From positions 13,041,236 through 13,105,235 of the forward strand of contig JAJEKV010000018.1 in the NCBI GenBank assembly GCA_021234155.1: a DNA stretch of 64,000 nt, in the 5' to 3' direction. The DNA is from Isoetes taiwanensis. Lineage: Eukaryota; Streptophyta; Lycopodiopsida; Isoetales; Isoetaceae. The position numbers were made by a program, and so were the translations under genes. Numbering within the stretch: the stretch's first letter is position 1; every line of letters starts with the position of its first letter. Below are positions 32,344 through 45,180 of the stretch, in pieces. The notes under the pieces are model-generated. The model worked only from the letters and a program-made list of their open reading frames with translations, searched no databases and was not told the DNA's origin.

Positions 32344-35300
32344 CTACTGAGGGCTCAGTAATTGCAGATGTTTATCTAGAACCTCAAGTATGTATAATGC
32401 CAAGTCATGCACAGATGGTGCTCTGAGAAGTTGTGGAAGCGTGGAATGGAATGCTAAGGTCAAAAAATGATTCCGGACTATCTCCTGCCATACGACACAG
32501 CCCGTGAAGCCTTTTGCTAGTTTAGGAAGCCAAATCAAAACCCTAGTCTCTTACATTTCACACGATTAAATCATAATCTAAATATATTTATTCTTCCAAT
32601 ATTCTACGAAATCCAAACTAGTCTACCATGGTTGCATGTCATTCCATATATCTTTTAACTTTTACATGCATGTCCAATGGTTAGAAGGTACGTGTCATGA
32701 TGGTATAGATGTAAGACCTTTTCATGGAGGTACCAACGTAAATAATTCTTGCAAGCAAGCCTTTCTTGGCTTGCTAAATGCCAAGTGCCTAACATGCATT
32801 TAAAGATGCATGTAAAAGATTAAATTTTATAGGCTTGGATGAAACATGCATGCAAAAGATGCATGCAAAAGATTCAATTTCATAGGTTTAGATATTTTCA
32901 TAAATAAGCGAACATCCAGGTTTAAAGTAACATATTCCCATGCTCTCTAGAGAAGGCCAAGTTGTGGTAAGTACATTACAATTTCTAGGCAACACATATA
33001 ATGTGTATAATATTTAAGCTGCTTTGAAACACACTTTCTATCTCCTCAGCATTAGTAAATCAATGTATAAGTGGATTTTTATGCATGTCATGCTACATAC
33101 TGCCAAATAGCATCAGAAGTTTAAAAATAAAATAATAATATTAATAAAAAAAAAGAAAAAAAAATGGCATGAACTAGCAAATGCTAGACCAACATCTGCT
33201 TCGGTCAATCCCTTGGCAGTATTAACATCCTAATATCTAAACTGAGAAAGCCAGTCTAGACTAGTACCTCTTCTCCCAAAGCCTAAGTAATTTGAAGACC
33301 ATTATTTATTCACTAAAATCATAAGAAATAAGAAGTAAATCATCTGCTACAGTCATCAACATGAATTCTATATGCACTTATACAGACTATGAACTCTATG
33401 TACAATTGTTTGAAATTTATTCCCAGAACTTGACTTTAGCTTATACAACTGTTAAGCCATCCAAACATAGATAAGTTGAGCCAAGAGGACCATACCACAT
33501 GTATCAGTTATCTAAAATAATTGTGTTACTTGAATCACTCTGATTATGTGTAGCCCATATTCCAATGAATAGACAACAAACTCCAGGTGGCCTTGTCCAT
33601 GTCCTTTTCGAATATTCCACATCCTTCGCTCTAAAGCCAACTCTAACATCAAAATAAACACAATTGGAGGAGAGAACCCATACCTGCAGCCAATCATGCA
33701 AATGTTAGCAGTAATCCCGGTAACGATGCAAGGGCCAAAAGGTACAGTGGTCTCGCAGTTTATCACTGATCACCAATTGTATCCTTTTGCACTGAGTTAA
33801 CTTTAGCAAGAAAGAGAGATGGAATTACAGCTTTGATCAATATCTCAAATCCAAAAACTGCAATATGAGATGTAACTATTCTATCAAGCATGCATGTTTT
33901 GTGCACTCCATGCTTAGGCAAGGTGCTGCCATTTTGGCAGCATAGAAGAGAGCTGTGCACACAAATTAAACATCTTTTGTTGACTATTGTCTAAAACATA
34001 TGTGTGCAAGTACTACAGATATGAAGACTCACATCCTTGAAGATTACAAAGTAGACACTTGCTTGAAGAACCAAGGAAAGGACATTCATTGGAGATCATG
34101 CAAGCAAAGCAAGGAAGAGAAGATTCAAGCAAAGCAAACTAGAGTTTGAAGATTGGAAGACCCCTCAAGGTTACTTGGTATGTGTTTAATTTGAGATCAT
34201 CTTGGCACGAATTCTATTTCACAAGGTTCACTACATGAGTTCACCATCTCATTTCCATCCATGATACCATGCTTGCCTCATAGTCCATGTTCTCTTGTCT
34301 CATCTTCATTTCCCCTAGCAAAGTTGGCAAATAGCCTTTTTTCTAGTCAAAACACACCACAAACACACCATCCATACATCACACAATCATCTTACATCCA
34401 TCATCTTGTAAAAGCAAAACATTCCACTCAATTTGGCTTTTCCTATGATCTAAGATCACATTCTCTCTCTAAAAGATAAATTAGAGAGAGAAAGTGCACT
34501 ATTTCCCAAGAAAAGCATGAAGAAGTCAAATGATCAAGTTGTTGCATAAGGGATCTAAATTTATGTGCACTAGTGCCCAAATTGTCCACTTCATCATCAA
34601 AAGTTGTCAAATCACCATCAAAAGTTGCCATGTACCATCCACATCACGATCAAGTATGCCATGTCATCATACACATGTAAATTTCCTTTTTTCAAAATAT
34701 TTGACCTAAGAGAAGTCATTTTGAAACTTAAGGTGACATGTCATCATTTCATTGTGCCACGTCATCACTAAATGCCTCCAAATCATCCTACACGTGCCAT
34801 TCACATCATTTCCACCTCATAAAAAAGTTTTGACTAGAAAAAAGACATTTTGCCACCTCGCTTGACACGTCATCATCCCATAATGCCATGTTATCATCCA
34901 TTTACCAAGTCACCATACCAACTTGCCAGATCATCAACTTTACCCCCATTTTGAGCCCAAAAAATTGAATGTCCTTTTTTGCAAAAAGATTCTCCCATGT
35001 CATAGAGCATCAAAAAAGATTCCTTGTGAAAAAAAGAATTTTTGAAAAAGACCATGTTTTGACCCTCATTTTTGAGTTCTTGGGATTCGTGCGAAAGCTT
35101 AGAAAAAAAATTCCTATCTACCACCCCCCATAGTCACTCATCCCATCCAGTCTCCCCCCGCGTGGAGACAACACGCAAATCTTAATAGCCATATCACATT
35201 GGTCCTTTTATACCTGATCTGCCAAAACCTAAAATGCCTGTGGGATATTTCGACCAGAGATCTCAAGAACCTAAAAAAATTTCATGCCAAGATCCGGAAT

Positions 35301-36370
35301 TTTGAATGATTCAACCACCTAATCAAGCCATATGCTCCCGGATTGACCTATTCTAAGCCAAGAAACCTTGAACTAAGCAAAAAGACAAGAATCTAAGCGG
35401 GATTTGCCAAGAACAAAACGAAACAGGGGATTATAAAAAGGGAAAATTGTATACAGAGATTTTTGAAGGTTTGGGTGCAAGAACTGATCGAGATTGAAGC
35501 AATCTGATTATTTGCTATTATGAAGGCTTTTTTTATCCTGTGCCCAAGACAACAGAGCTTGGGAATCCTTTGTATGACTGTATGATGATTCTTTGAATGA
35601 AAATCCAACCCTTGGCATTACAACTGTGTTCAATTTGCGTTCCACATTCCAAACAAGATAAATTAAGAAGGTGTAAGCGATATCTGAAGATAATTTATTT
35701 GTTTCAAACACATTATATCTCAAGTTGCATTACATTCTGTTATATTGATCAAAATCAACATAAAAATTAGATTAAATTGCCTTCAATGTCAATCTTGTGT
35801 GCATTAGGCAAGTTCTAACACTGCATATAGAAGCAGACATTAGAGAAGTGTTAAGAATTTTCAGAATTTATACCAGGACAAATCGATTTGCAAAATCTTG
35901 CTTGATGTTTTGGCCTGTAACAATCTGTTTACAATTTGAATTTCAGGTCTTACTTAACCTACTTTTGCAAAAGTATTGGTTAACCCTTGTGTGCAGACCT
36001 GTCAGAGATAGAATCAAGTGGCAGAACTAAAAAAAGATCCATATCCTCTAATCTGCAAAAAATTGCTCACGGCCAGGGATATTGACTTATTTTTTACTTG
36101 GTTAGGAATGCAAATTTGAGTGATCTATACAAATCTGTTGGTATCTGACTTTAGACCCCAGATTCTTTAAGATTTTAAGCAGCCTTTGGAATTGAAATCA
36201 TGAAAAAATCTCATCCTGTAAGCAAATGGTATCATTTTTGCTGAGGCATCTTTTTTGCTGTTTTGGGAAAGCAATACTAATCCTGTATCTAGGCTTTCAT
36301 TCTGCAATTTTCTTGCACAAAGTGGTTGCCTAAAGCAACCTAGAGGTTTTAAGCCATTGAGGCTGAAGGT
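32344..36370. other. Unassigned region with low-complexity tracts
   Basis: No gene was supported. 34560-34930 is full of loosely repeated 'GCCATGTCATCAT'-type units, probably a decayed satellite-like array. The last kilobase before 36.4 kb should contain the 5' LTR and leader of the second gypsy element, but no LTR border could be fixed. Confidence 0.3.
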
Positions 36371-36433
36371 TTGCCAGGAGAACCTTCAACATTTTGGAGG
36401 TCCTACCGAGATTATTACCTGGAATTTAAACTC

Positions 36434-37680
36434 ATGAGGAGGAATCATGAAACTTCTGAGCATGTTGAAGCACAAGAGAATCATGAGACCTCTGCAGCAG
36501 TGCCAAAAGTGAGCATTCAAACTAATGCAGACATGCCTTGCCACTACTTTGAGTTGAACATGCCAATTCATGCTCCTACATTTGATCCAAGTATGAATGT
36601 CAATAACTTCTTGAAGACTTTTGAGGAATACTATCAGGAATATGGATACAAAAAAGGGATGTAACTTCTCTGAATTCAATAAGTGTTTCAAAAATGATGA
36701 AGTGAGAGAGAGCATGGTTGGAATATATCATGAGTTTAGGTGCTAATTCATGGGATGAAATAGTTAAGAAATTCTTGGCACGATTTGGTAAGTTGCTTGA
36801 TCCCCAAGATAAAGCCAAAGATGGAAGATTCAGAGGGTCATGTAGCTGATGTTAGAGCTGAAATATCTAAAGTCTCTGAGGCATTGGTTGAAGTTACAAA
36901 ACAGCTCCAAGAAATGAAGAGCTCAAGACCCGAGAGGAGGATATACCCTTCATATGCTCATTGCTCAAGAAATACTCATTCATCAGATTATTGTTGGTAT
37001 AGACCTTGCACCAAATGTGGTAATAGAGGGCATTTTGGTAAAGGATGCCCGGTTTATGCTTTGCAAAGTAGTAGGCCATTATGAAGATAGGTGCAGTGTC
37101 AAAGAATACTTTGCTAGAAAAGAAAAGGCGAAAACTAATGAGCCAAGTGCTTCTGTTAGATTTGTGCAGAAAATTGAAGGTCAAAGAGATCATGGCTATT
37201 CATACTAGAGGGATGAATAACTCAACGGATAAAGAGCAAGCTCAAGTGAATGAGGAAACTAATGCACCCAAGCACAAGGAAAATGAGCCAAATCCGGTTG
37301 TACCTCTTTCCCCTTGTCAAAAATACTTGAAAAAGGATAAGGAGACTGAAGATGATTTTGAATCTTTGTTAAAAAATTCCAAGATCAGTGTGGATTTGCT
37401 GAAGATTGCCCCATCTTATAGAAGAAAGGTTTTGAATCTAACCAAAGAGGATGAATTTGCTCTTGTAAATCACATTGAGGAGCATGTGTTGACCCAAGAG
37501 ATTATGATCCAGGACCTTTTACATGTGTTGCCAGAATGGGTAAGAAAATATTAATCAAAGTGCTGCTAGATGGAGGATCACCACTCAATGTGATGCCTCA
37601 TCATATTATGAGGTCATGTGGTCTAGAAATTGATAAGAAGGCTCCCATGGTATTAAAATCTCTTTTAAATACTAACATTA
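36434..37680 (+). pseudogene. gag: gag and protease start of the second gypsy element
   Basis: Gag opens MRRNHETSEHVEAQ and has 'NNFLKTFEEYYQEYG' (about 36600), which matches 'QDFISQFEDWFEQYG' of the first element. Zinc knuckle-like CX2C-X4-H-X4-C motifs lie at about 36960-37050 (CTKCGNRGHFGKGC is intact; the first is degenerate). The protease loop 'LLDGGSPLNVMP' is at about 37565-37600, in another frame. The sequence then breaks at the insertion. Confidence 0.7.
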
Positions 37681-37696
37681 ATTAAAATTAAAGTTA

Positions 37697-38024
37697 AAAT
37701 TAAAATTCCCCCTTAAACCCCCTTTTGTTTGGGTGCATATTCACACGGGAGGTGACTCCGCAACAGAGCAGTTGGATAGGCATATTTGCCCCTTATTCCT
37801 TAATCTACACCGTACACAAAGTTCCTTGTTTGGGTATGGATGTATAGAATTCGTTATACTGTATAATAAGATTTGCAAAATACTATAAGATTTCAAGCAA
37901 TATACTATATGGTGTTGATTTTGTACGTACAAAACATAATTACAGGGGCTCTCGCTGCCCTACGTCAACCCCCGTGTGAATATACACCCAAACAAAAGGG
38001 GGTTTAAGGGGGAATTTAATTTTA
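37697..38024. mobile_element. Foldback element with ~50-bp terminal inverted repeats
   Basis: The left end has TCCCCCTTAAACCCCC then TTTTGTTTGGGTG and ATATTCACACGGG. The right end is its near-perfect reverse complement. The interior has no coding capacity. A related solo end is present at about 60489-60540. Homology with that copy may continue beyond 38024 (shared CAATGGTTTGTGTT-type sequence), so the true border may be further out. Confidence 0.65.
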
Positions 38025-40314
38025 AGGCGTGTAATGTAATGGTTTGTGTTATAGGTTAAAATTTTTTGGCCCCGAACAACATTACATCACACTTGGATGA
38101 GTTGATATTATATCGTGTTCGGACCCTAACAAACAAACATATAATACATTGTTAATATTTTAGATCATAGGAGCAATGAAATAAGAGAGTGCTGATACAA
38201 AAAGACAAGTAAACACAGCTAAACATAGTAGAAAACATTTGTAATGATGTTGTACTCATGTTTGAAACATTTTACTCATATGAATATATTTAATAACTAC
38301 AAATAGCAAATGAAATCGAACATATTGACGGTGCAGGAGCGCAATAATCGGGCCACTAAAAAAACGTGATGTGCAATGTCAAATGTTCAATCTGGAACTG
38401 GAATACTGGATATGAACAAACCATAACCAATGTTCAATCTGGAATACTAGATATGACATGGTGACGTTCATGTTCATGTCCAAAGTACCAAAACATTAAA
38501 ACATTTAAACGTCAAACCAGTGTTGCACTATAATTATCAGTCTATGAATTCAGACATGGTTAAATCCTTTGAAGCCTTTCCTACTTGGTGTGCATGCTAA
38601 GGCTTCTCGCAGCAGAACTGTAGAAGCAACCTATATTGCATAAGGAGCCCCTGTGAACAAGTTCCTCTGATTTTCCTTCAACAAACTGACGTCAACACCA
38701 ATGCTGACCTCATAACTTAGCTTATATGGACTCGTGCTCTTGGTTTGTTGAAGATGATTCATTATTTGTGGCAGGCCTCGACAAATTAGATGGAACTTCC
38801 AAAAAATGGATGTGCATGAGCTCCAACTTGGTATTTGCTACACAATGCCAACCCAGCAAATCCATCTGTAAATATATCATACAAAGAACAGTTTATGTAA
38901 CAACAGAATCAAAGTTATTTGTATGAACCTTGAATATCATTGTTGTTTAAGATAATGGCTTAACATATTTCACAAAGAACAAATTATAGATTGATGATGG
39001 CAATGTACCAACCACGTCGAATATGCTTCTTATCAACTTGGATATAGAAGAGAGGACTGAAAATGTACAAATAAGTAAATAATCCATCAAAGCATGCAGA
39101 GATTAGCATGTGTCCAGCATGAGATCTTATGCTTTCTGTTTTAGTATGGCATGCCAAACGTGTGGTGTTCAGTTGAATATCCCATAGTAGCATTAGCAAA
39201 CTAAAGAGCACCTAGATTACAACTTGAAATAAATTGTAAGTCAGAAATTGCATTATCCACCAGTTTGCTTTGCAACATCACTGCATTGTAAGATTGTATC
39301 AGAAGCTCGGAAATGATTAACAAAGAATGTACAAAGCAATTTTACAAATAGCTTCCAAGAAGATAGATAAGCATCAAATTCGATAACCAGTAGACAACTA
39401 TTTTTTAGTAAGCAGAAATAGTTTTTAGGATTACCTTGCGTGTCCATTTCTGGTATACTGCTGTCCGGCAATCGGTCACACTGAAAGCCTGAAATTACCA
39501 TGTAGCCTGCTGTTGGAGAAAACGAAGAGATGGGTTGAAGGAAAGGGGCAAGGAAGAGCGCGGAGGTGCAGGTGGGCAGGGCGATCATGCCAGAATTTGC
39601 TGCAAAAGGGGGCAGATCCAGTGTCGGATCAAGGAAACAAAAGCTGAGGAACAAAAGCAGGGGGGGTCGGAGCAAGGGAAGCCATAACCAGGGCCAAGGG
39701 AAGGAGCAAGGATACGGACAAGGAAGGGCGGATTCTTCCCTCTGTGCTATGGCCGGAGTAGAAAAGAGTACTAACTGGACCTGTTCCAGCTTGCACCATA
39801 GTCTTAAGACTGCTAATGTCTGGAAAATGACAGAAAAATGGGGTAGTGCAAAAATCGAAAGTATTAGGGAAAGCTTGTGAATACCATATCTCGAAGAACA
39901 GGCACAGGAAAAAAGGCTAAATTTTTCCTTGTTGACAGCACCAAATGACTCCTTGTTGGATGCGTCCCAGACTCACCGGCCCATTCAAACAAGTTCCGCT
40001 ACTTTCTTGCCCATACCCTTATTTTCTACCATGTTTGCTCAAATTTTTGCTTGAAGCCATATCCAAAGTTTGATAAAGAAATTTCTAACCCTAAAATTAA
40101 GACCTTCGAGGCCTGCATGCCATGTAGACCACTAATAATACCACAAGTTACCAAAAAAAAAAAATGGGTGCCCACCATTGAAAGAAAACATGAAAATCAC
40201 TATCTGTGTATGCGCACTCTAGATGTACGCATTAGTACATCAATTGAAATACACCACAAAATCATAGCAAAACCTTAGTGAAAAGCGTACAAAAATACAA
40301 AAGTAACCCCCTGT
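38025..40314. other. Remainder of the insertion that splits the second gypsy protease
   Basis: No gene was recognised. Together with the foldback element this block interrupts an otherwise continuous protease. No target duplication was identified, so it may be one insertion or several nested ones. Confidence 0.4.
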
Positions 40315-40318
40315 TATT

Positions 40319-41126
40319 ATGCTAGATATTCCTATGGGAATAGTAAGCAATGTAGCAATCGATGTAGAAGGAATTATTGCGGCTGCTAATTTTGTGGTTG
40401 TTGCTTTTGAAGGAATTGATGAAAAATCTGACATTTATGACTTGCTCTTCGGAAGAAAATGGTTGTCCATAGTGGATGCAAGACCTGTATGGTCAAGAGG
40501 AGAGTGCACCATATCAAATGGTAGAAAAAAGGTAACTCTCGACAATAAGGTTGGGGAATTTGAAGCGCTAAATTTCATTGAAGAGGATATTTTGGTGCCA
40601 AATCCCTGTGGAGAATATGACCTTGCTGCATCTGATCAAGTACCAGAACCAAAACTGTCTATTGAGATGAATTTATCTAAAGGTGAAAACTTTGCTTATT
40701 TATGGTTTGATGGTGGTGTCTCAAAAAGGTTAAGTGTGGCCTCTTTTGCTGCAATTCTCAAAGACTCTTTAAATAGATTACTGGCCAAAGTAGGCAAGAT
40801 TTTTTCCAACATTACTTCTAACATGGCAGACTTATAGCAGGAATGCAAGAAGCCAAGCATCTAGGTATGAACAAACATTGTCATTTTTGGTGACTCACAA
40901 TTGGTTTGTAGACAGGTGTTGGGAGAATATCAAGCCAAAAATGAAGACATGATCTTGCTGAGAGATAAGGCTTTGGAAGAATTAGCAAACTTTGAGTCTT
41001 GGAAATTGTGCCATGTGTCAAGAGAGCAAAATTGTGAAGCAGATGCATTGTGCAGGAGTGTTCTACTTGAACATCTAGCTGAAGGAGCAATAAAAGAGGA
41101 GGACTTAGAAAGAGATGACCTACAAC
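40319..41126 (+). pseudogene. Protease end and archaeal-like RNase H of the second gypsy element
   Basis: The protease C-terminal motif 'YDLLFGRKWL' (about 40440) is followed in frame by 'FAYLWFDGG' (about 40690). In shifted frames come 'FGDSQLVCRQV' (about 40890) and 'HVSREQNCEADALCRS' (about 41010-41060). These are the first, third and fourth acidic motifs of RNase H. Again the domain sits before RT. The second motif is eroded by stops. Confidence 0.7.
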
Positions 41127-41159
41127 AACTTTATCCAATCTTGCTGATAAATGCAAGTG

Positions 41160-42030
41160 AAGAAAAACATGTAAAAGAGGTAAAAGTTCACAAAGAGGGT
41201 CAAGATAGAACATTGTATGTTGGAGACTTATTCAAAGAAGAAGATGAATCTTTTGTTGCTAAATTCTTTGATGAATGGAAAGATGTGTTTGCTTGGGATT
41301 ATAATGAGTTGATTGGTGTTGACAGAGGTGTATGTGAATTTGAAATAAATTTTAAGGAAGGCATGAAACCTGTTATGCAGAAATTAAGGAGGATAAATGC
41401 ATATTTGCTTGGCCTGATCAAAAAAGAGTTGTACAAAATGAGAGATGCTGATGTGATCTCGAAAATAGTAAATCCAGAATGGTTGTCTTGCATAGTGCCC
41501 GTGGAAAAAAGGAACAAAACAATTAGAATTTGCATTGATTATAGAGATTTAAACAAGGCAACTATCAAAGATTGTTATCCTTTACCCTTCTTGGAGGAAG
41601 TGTTGCATGTTGTTGCAGGTAAAGAAATGTATTCTTTCTTAGATGGTCAGGATTCAATCAAATCAGTATCAAGGAGGAAGATGAGCCCAAGGCTTCTTTT
41701 ATCACACCATGGGGAACATTTGCAATGAGGAGGATGCCCTTTGGACTCATGAATGCATCAACAACATTTCAGAGAGCAATGGACACTATTTTTAAGGATA
41801 TGCCTCCCACAGCATTTCGAGTTTTTTTAGATGATTTATGTTTGAGCACTTCTAGCAAGGATCATTTTGCTTATCTTATTAAATTATTTGCTATGTGCAG
41901 GAAAGGAGGTATGAGCCTAAATCCTAAGAAATATGTTTTTTTGTGCTCAAAAGGGGATTTGTTGGGACATGAAGTGTCTACCAAGGGTATCCAAGTTGCT
42001 GAAAATAAAATAAAGGCCTTGAAGAAGCTT
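41160..42030 (+). pseudogene. Reverse transcriptase of the second gypsy element
   Basis: Motifs: 'VMQKLRRINA', 'WLSCIVPVEKRNK', 'RICIDYRDLNKAT' (about 41525), 'YSFLDGQDSI' (about 41630; the first catalytic Asp is present but the following GFSGFNQ is damaged), 'RRMPFGLMNASTTFQR' (about 41730) and 'FLDDLCLSTS' (about 41825). A frameshift lies near 41650. Homology ends after 'AENKIKALKKL' at about 42025. Confidence 0.8.
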
Positions 42031-42164
42031 GTATCCTCTTACATGGACAGTGACTTGACATTCTATGCTGACAATATAATTTTAGATTTAAATTCTAGAG
42101 GCAGGTTTCGCCCATATGAGCATCCAACAATATTATGCCACATCAGTGATGCATGTATTTAGCA

Positions 42165-42792
42165 GCATTCTCATTATATTTCATAATTATGATGCATTAT
42201 GTGTGCGTGTGCTAGTGTGACAAAGAGAATTTGACATTTTGAGTCTAACTTACAAGGTCTCATGCATTCAAATCCAACAATTGCCATTTCAAATTTGCAA
42301 TACTGGATTTGGTGCTCAACAATTCGAATGCAGTTTTTATATGCAATCCAAAAATTATGTCATACATATGAACCACATCCCAATATGGTTTCAAGTGAAT
42401 GTAAATATTTCACTTCTTAATAAGTGGTTGAATTGCACGCGTGCTGATAAAGTGTTATTTATTGAAATCCACAACTCTATATCTTGGTACCAATATATTT
42501 CTAATTTAGCTTGTAAGAATTAAAAAAAAACAACAAAAAACAAAAAACAAAGATCGACTGAAAGCAATCTTATACACATCAATTGAGCCACATAATTACC
42601 AATGCCTTATAGAATCATAATTACCAATGCCAGCGTGTTTTTTCATTGTGCCGCCTGCCTGCCCATGTAAAATTCCTCACAGGTATTAACATCAAGACAA
42701 AGAGATTCAGCAATAGAAGAAGCTTTCGTGGCGACAGGGGTCTGGTACGAGCTTTTGGTTGTATAGATTCAGGCGAGGGTTTGACAGGGGCG
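42165..42792. other. Unassigned spacer
   Basis: AT-rich sequence without a recognised gene separates the second gypsy element from the family D fragment. Confidence 0.3.
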
Positions 42793-43440
42793 TCAAGGGT
42801 TTTTTATATATTCATAGGTGGCGACGTCGGACATTGTCTCGCTGGCGTAGGAGTGTCGCTCTGCTACTTCCCTTGGGACTTCATGATAGGTATAGTCGAT
42901 GAAGTCACTCTGCTGCTCCTTTGCAATCAAGCCTAAGAGTTCATCGATATTGAGCCCCTCTTCTTGGCAGTATGGGAGGTTGAGGATGTCATTTACCAAA
43001 ATATACTCCTCCCCTTCGATTACTATTGGCGATAGAGTTGTGATGCCGATTGGTGGTTCAGTTGCCCACCTAAGCTCGTCTTCATGCCTTGCTATGCGTC
43101 TCTCCATTCTTGTTGCCTTCCTGCTCTCCCAATCTGGGTTTTCTTCCCCAAGTTGCTCGTAGTCCTGCTCAATTTGCAATGCCCCTGATGTTGTGCCATG
43201 GTACACGTACTCTGAGGATTCGATCTCATGTATTTGGCTTTGCTCCCTTCTTGTGTTGAGTGGCGCTAGGTCCAAAGGCTGGATCGAAGGCTCCCCCAAC
43301 CTGTTGACTGCCTTATACTGCATGAATAACGCGAGAGCCGCCTATGCCGAAACATACCTATGCCTGTGAGCTCTACAAGTCATGTAGTCAGGCATGTCCC
43401 TCGTCCTATCCCACAGCTGCCCCTTGACTCTGGATCCTCC
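42793..43440 (-). pseudogene. Family D protein, extra copy
   Basis: A minus-strand open stretch of 176 codons (from 43323) contains 'SPIVIEGEEYILVNDI' (about 43030-42985). That matches 'YPIHVGGKPYLLLPDI' in the D gene at 46.2 kb. 'FIDYTYHEVPREVAERHSY' follows, against 'LIDFETDVPRQMMEAVTY'. The frame extends upstream through one in-frame TAG to about 43440 ('QLWDRTRDMPDYMTCRAH'). The distal part of family D is missing. It runs opposite to M2, so it may be the edge of another module copy. Unknown function. Confidence 0.55.
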
Positions 43441-43890
43441 CTATAGCTTGGCTCAGCGAGTCTAAGGATCATTATAGTTTTTTTGAGGTCAAATAAGGGC
43501 CCTTACTCGATGCCACGTCAAAAAGCTCGCGGCCAATGGGGAGCCGAGCTTGTACAGAGTTTTTTTACCGAGCCTTGGTTTCGCCATTCTAGGTGTCAAC
43601 TGCCGGTAGCTTCGGTAATATTCGTGCCTCTAGCTTCAGGTGTCAGATTACACACGTGGCAATTATGACCGTTAGCTCCCGCCCTCAATTCCCGCTCAGG
43701 TGTTTTCCTCAACAGAGTTTGCGCGAAGATCGATTGCCCGCGCCAAGGGAACTTTGATTTGCACGAGAACTACTTCGACCTGCGCCAAAGTGAGTTTCGA
43801 CCACAGAAAAGCTTCGATCAAGGTAAAATCGCGGAGCCTCTCCTAGTATTTCGATTCCGCTCCACATTCTGATTTGAATTCTGTGACTAG
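43441..43890. other. Spacer before family B
   Basis: This should contain the promoter of family B and part of the head-to-head family D copy. No clear TATA box or hairpin was seen. Confidence 0.3.
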
Positions 43891-45120
43891 ATGGCTATAA
43901 GCTCTATCACAGTTGGAAATGACTTTGAAAGCTTCGTGGTGTCGACCGGGAGCTTTGTTACACTCCAACCTGCAATGCGAGGTGAATGACGAGTCAAAGG
44001 ATGCAGGAGAAATGACGTTTTTGCACATTGGAAGGCTTTGGTGGTCGGTTTTCGATCAGGCAAAGAGATATTTGTACAAGTAAGGCATGTATACACTCCA
44101 ATAGATATGGCAAAAGAAAAAATAAGCAAGCGACGAACTTTCCCACGGTTAGAAGCAAATTGTGAGTATGTACTTCCATGCAATCCATATTTAAATTAGT
44201 TCAGTTACTTATCCAGTTCATTCCTATTCTCTCAGGTTTGTGTATATCAGATGTGGAGAATATAGTCTCTTCACACTCGATAAGTAGTGTATTCCATTGC
44301 TTTCACCAAGATATGGGCTCCTTGTTGTTCGAAGGTAGCACACCAGTGCAGCTCAGAGAAATGGGTATATGGTTCTGGAGGTATGAATACTCTCCACGAA
44401 GATCCAAGCTAATTGAGCTTCCATTACCCAGCCTGTCCGATTTATACTGCAGGCCTCTGGATGCCACTTCTATCTTATTAGCACAGAGTAAGTTGTCGCA
44501 AGAAATGTTCACGGCATTGAAGGAGAAGGGAGGAGTCTGCGGGCATGTGAAGATAAATTTAGGAATTGATATGTTCATTGCCTTATTCAAGAGCGCCGAC
44601 AATGTTAAGAAGACCTTGAAGATGTTTACAGTTCAACAGTCAGTGGATAGTTTTTTAGATAGTCTATTTCTTGAAGGTTGGAGTGCTCGACTTCACGATG
44701 GAGTTGAATCTACCTAATGCGTGATAAGTCGAGACACGATTTGGTTCGAGATATTGCATTCGGAAGCAAACGCCGTATGTCACTTTTAAGTATAGGAGAT
44801 GGAATGTCCGTGAAGGAAGAAAGTACGTCCGATTCCTCAGAGAACAAGATGACAATGATGGCACTCATTCCGTTGTCATAGACTTGAACATTCATAAGGA
44901 TAATCAGCTGTTCAAAAGTCTGAGAGCGGAGAGCGAGTGGTCTCTATTCGATGTTCGGCGGCAATTAGAGTTTGAGACTGACTTAAATTTCTTCCATTTT
45001 ACGATAGACGGCCAGAAGGTGGGAAAGCGCAGAGAAGAATGCTGTAAATTGGGGTCATGCATGCCACCAAAGTCATATCTGTATATGAATCTATGTAATA
45101 TAAATATAAGTGATAGTTAA
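43891..45120 (+). pseudogene. Family B BAH-like chromatin protein (module M2)
   Basis: It starts MAISSITVGNDFESF at 43891. The first exon shows 'GSFVTLQP', 'FAHWKALVVGF', 'EIFVQVRHVYTP' and 'FPRLEANC', the layout of a BAH domain, including the conserved xxKC-like turn. An intron with canonical GTGAGT donor (44162) and CAG acceptor (44235) joins it to 'LCISDVENIV'. Exon 2 has 'MGIWFWRYEYS', 'LIELPLPSLSDL' and a C-terminal block with 'SLFDVRRQLEFE', 'FHFTIDGQKVG' and 'MPPKSYLYM', perhaps a ubiquitin-like fold. A TGA in exon 1 and a frameshift near 44715 break it. BAH domains bind nucleosomes or histone tails, which fits the neighbouring H3-like gene. Confidence 0.6.
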
Positions 45121-45180
45121 TTGGAGATTTATTGTATATTAATTGCAAACATTTGCTTTCATTAGAATATAAGACTTAAA

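Larger units (their letters stand above)
36371..42030 (+). mobile_element. Second dual-RNase-H Ty3/gypsy element, truncated and interrupted
   Basis: Gag, protease, archaeal-like RNase H and RT appear in the same order as in the 19-28 kb element, with related motifs. The protease is split by a 2.6-kb insertion (about 37680-40315). Homology stops at about 42030, just after the RT thumb, so RNase H, integrase and 3' LTR are missing. Confidence 0.75.

Noticed and set aside
36227-36240. Initiator-tRNA primer-binding site for the second gypsy element
   Set aside because: Only TGGTATCA matches, the following bases do not, and no LTR border lies next to it.
39253-39675. 140-codon minus-strand frame in the insertion at 38-40 kb
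   Set aside because: No domain, biased composition and no relative elsewhere in the window. It was not strong enough to call.
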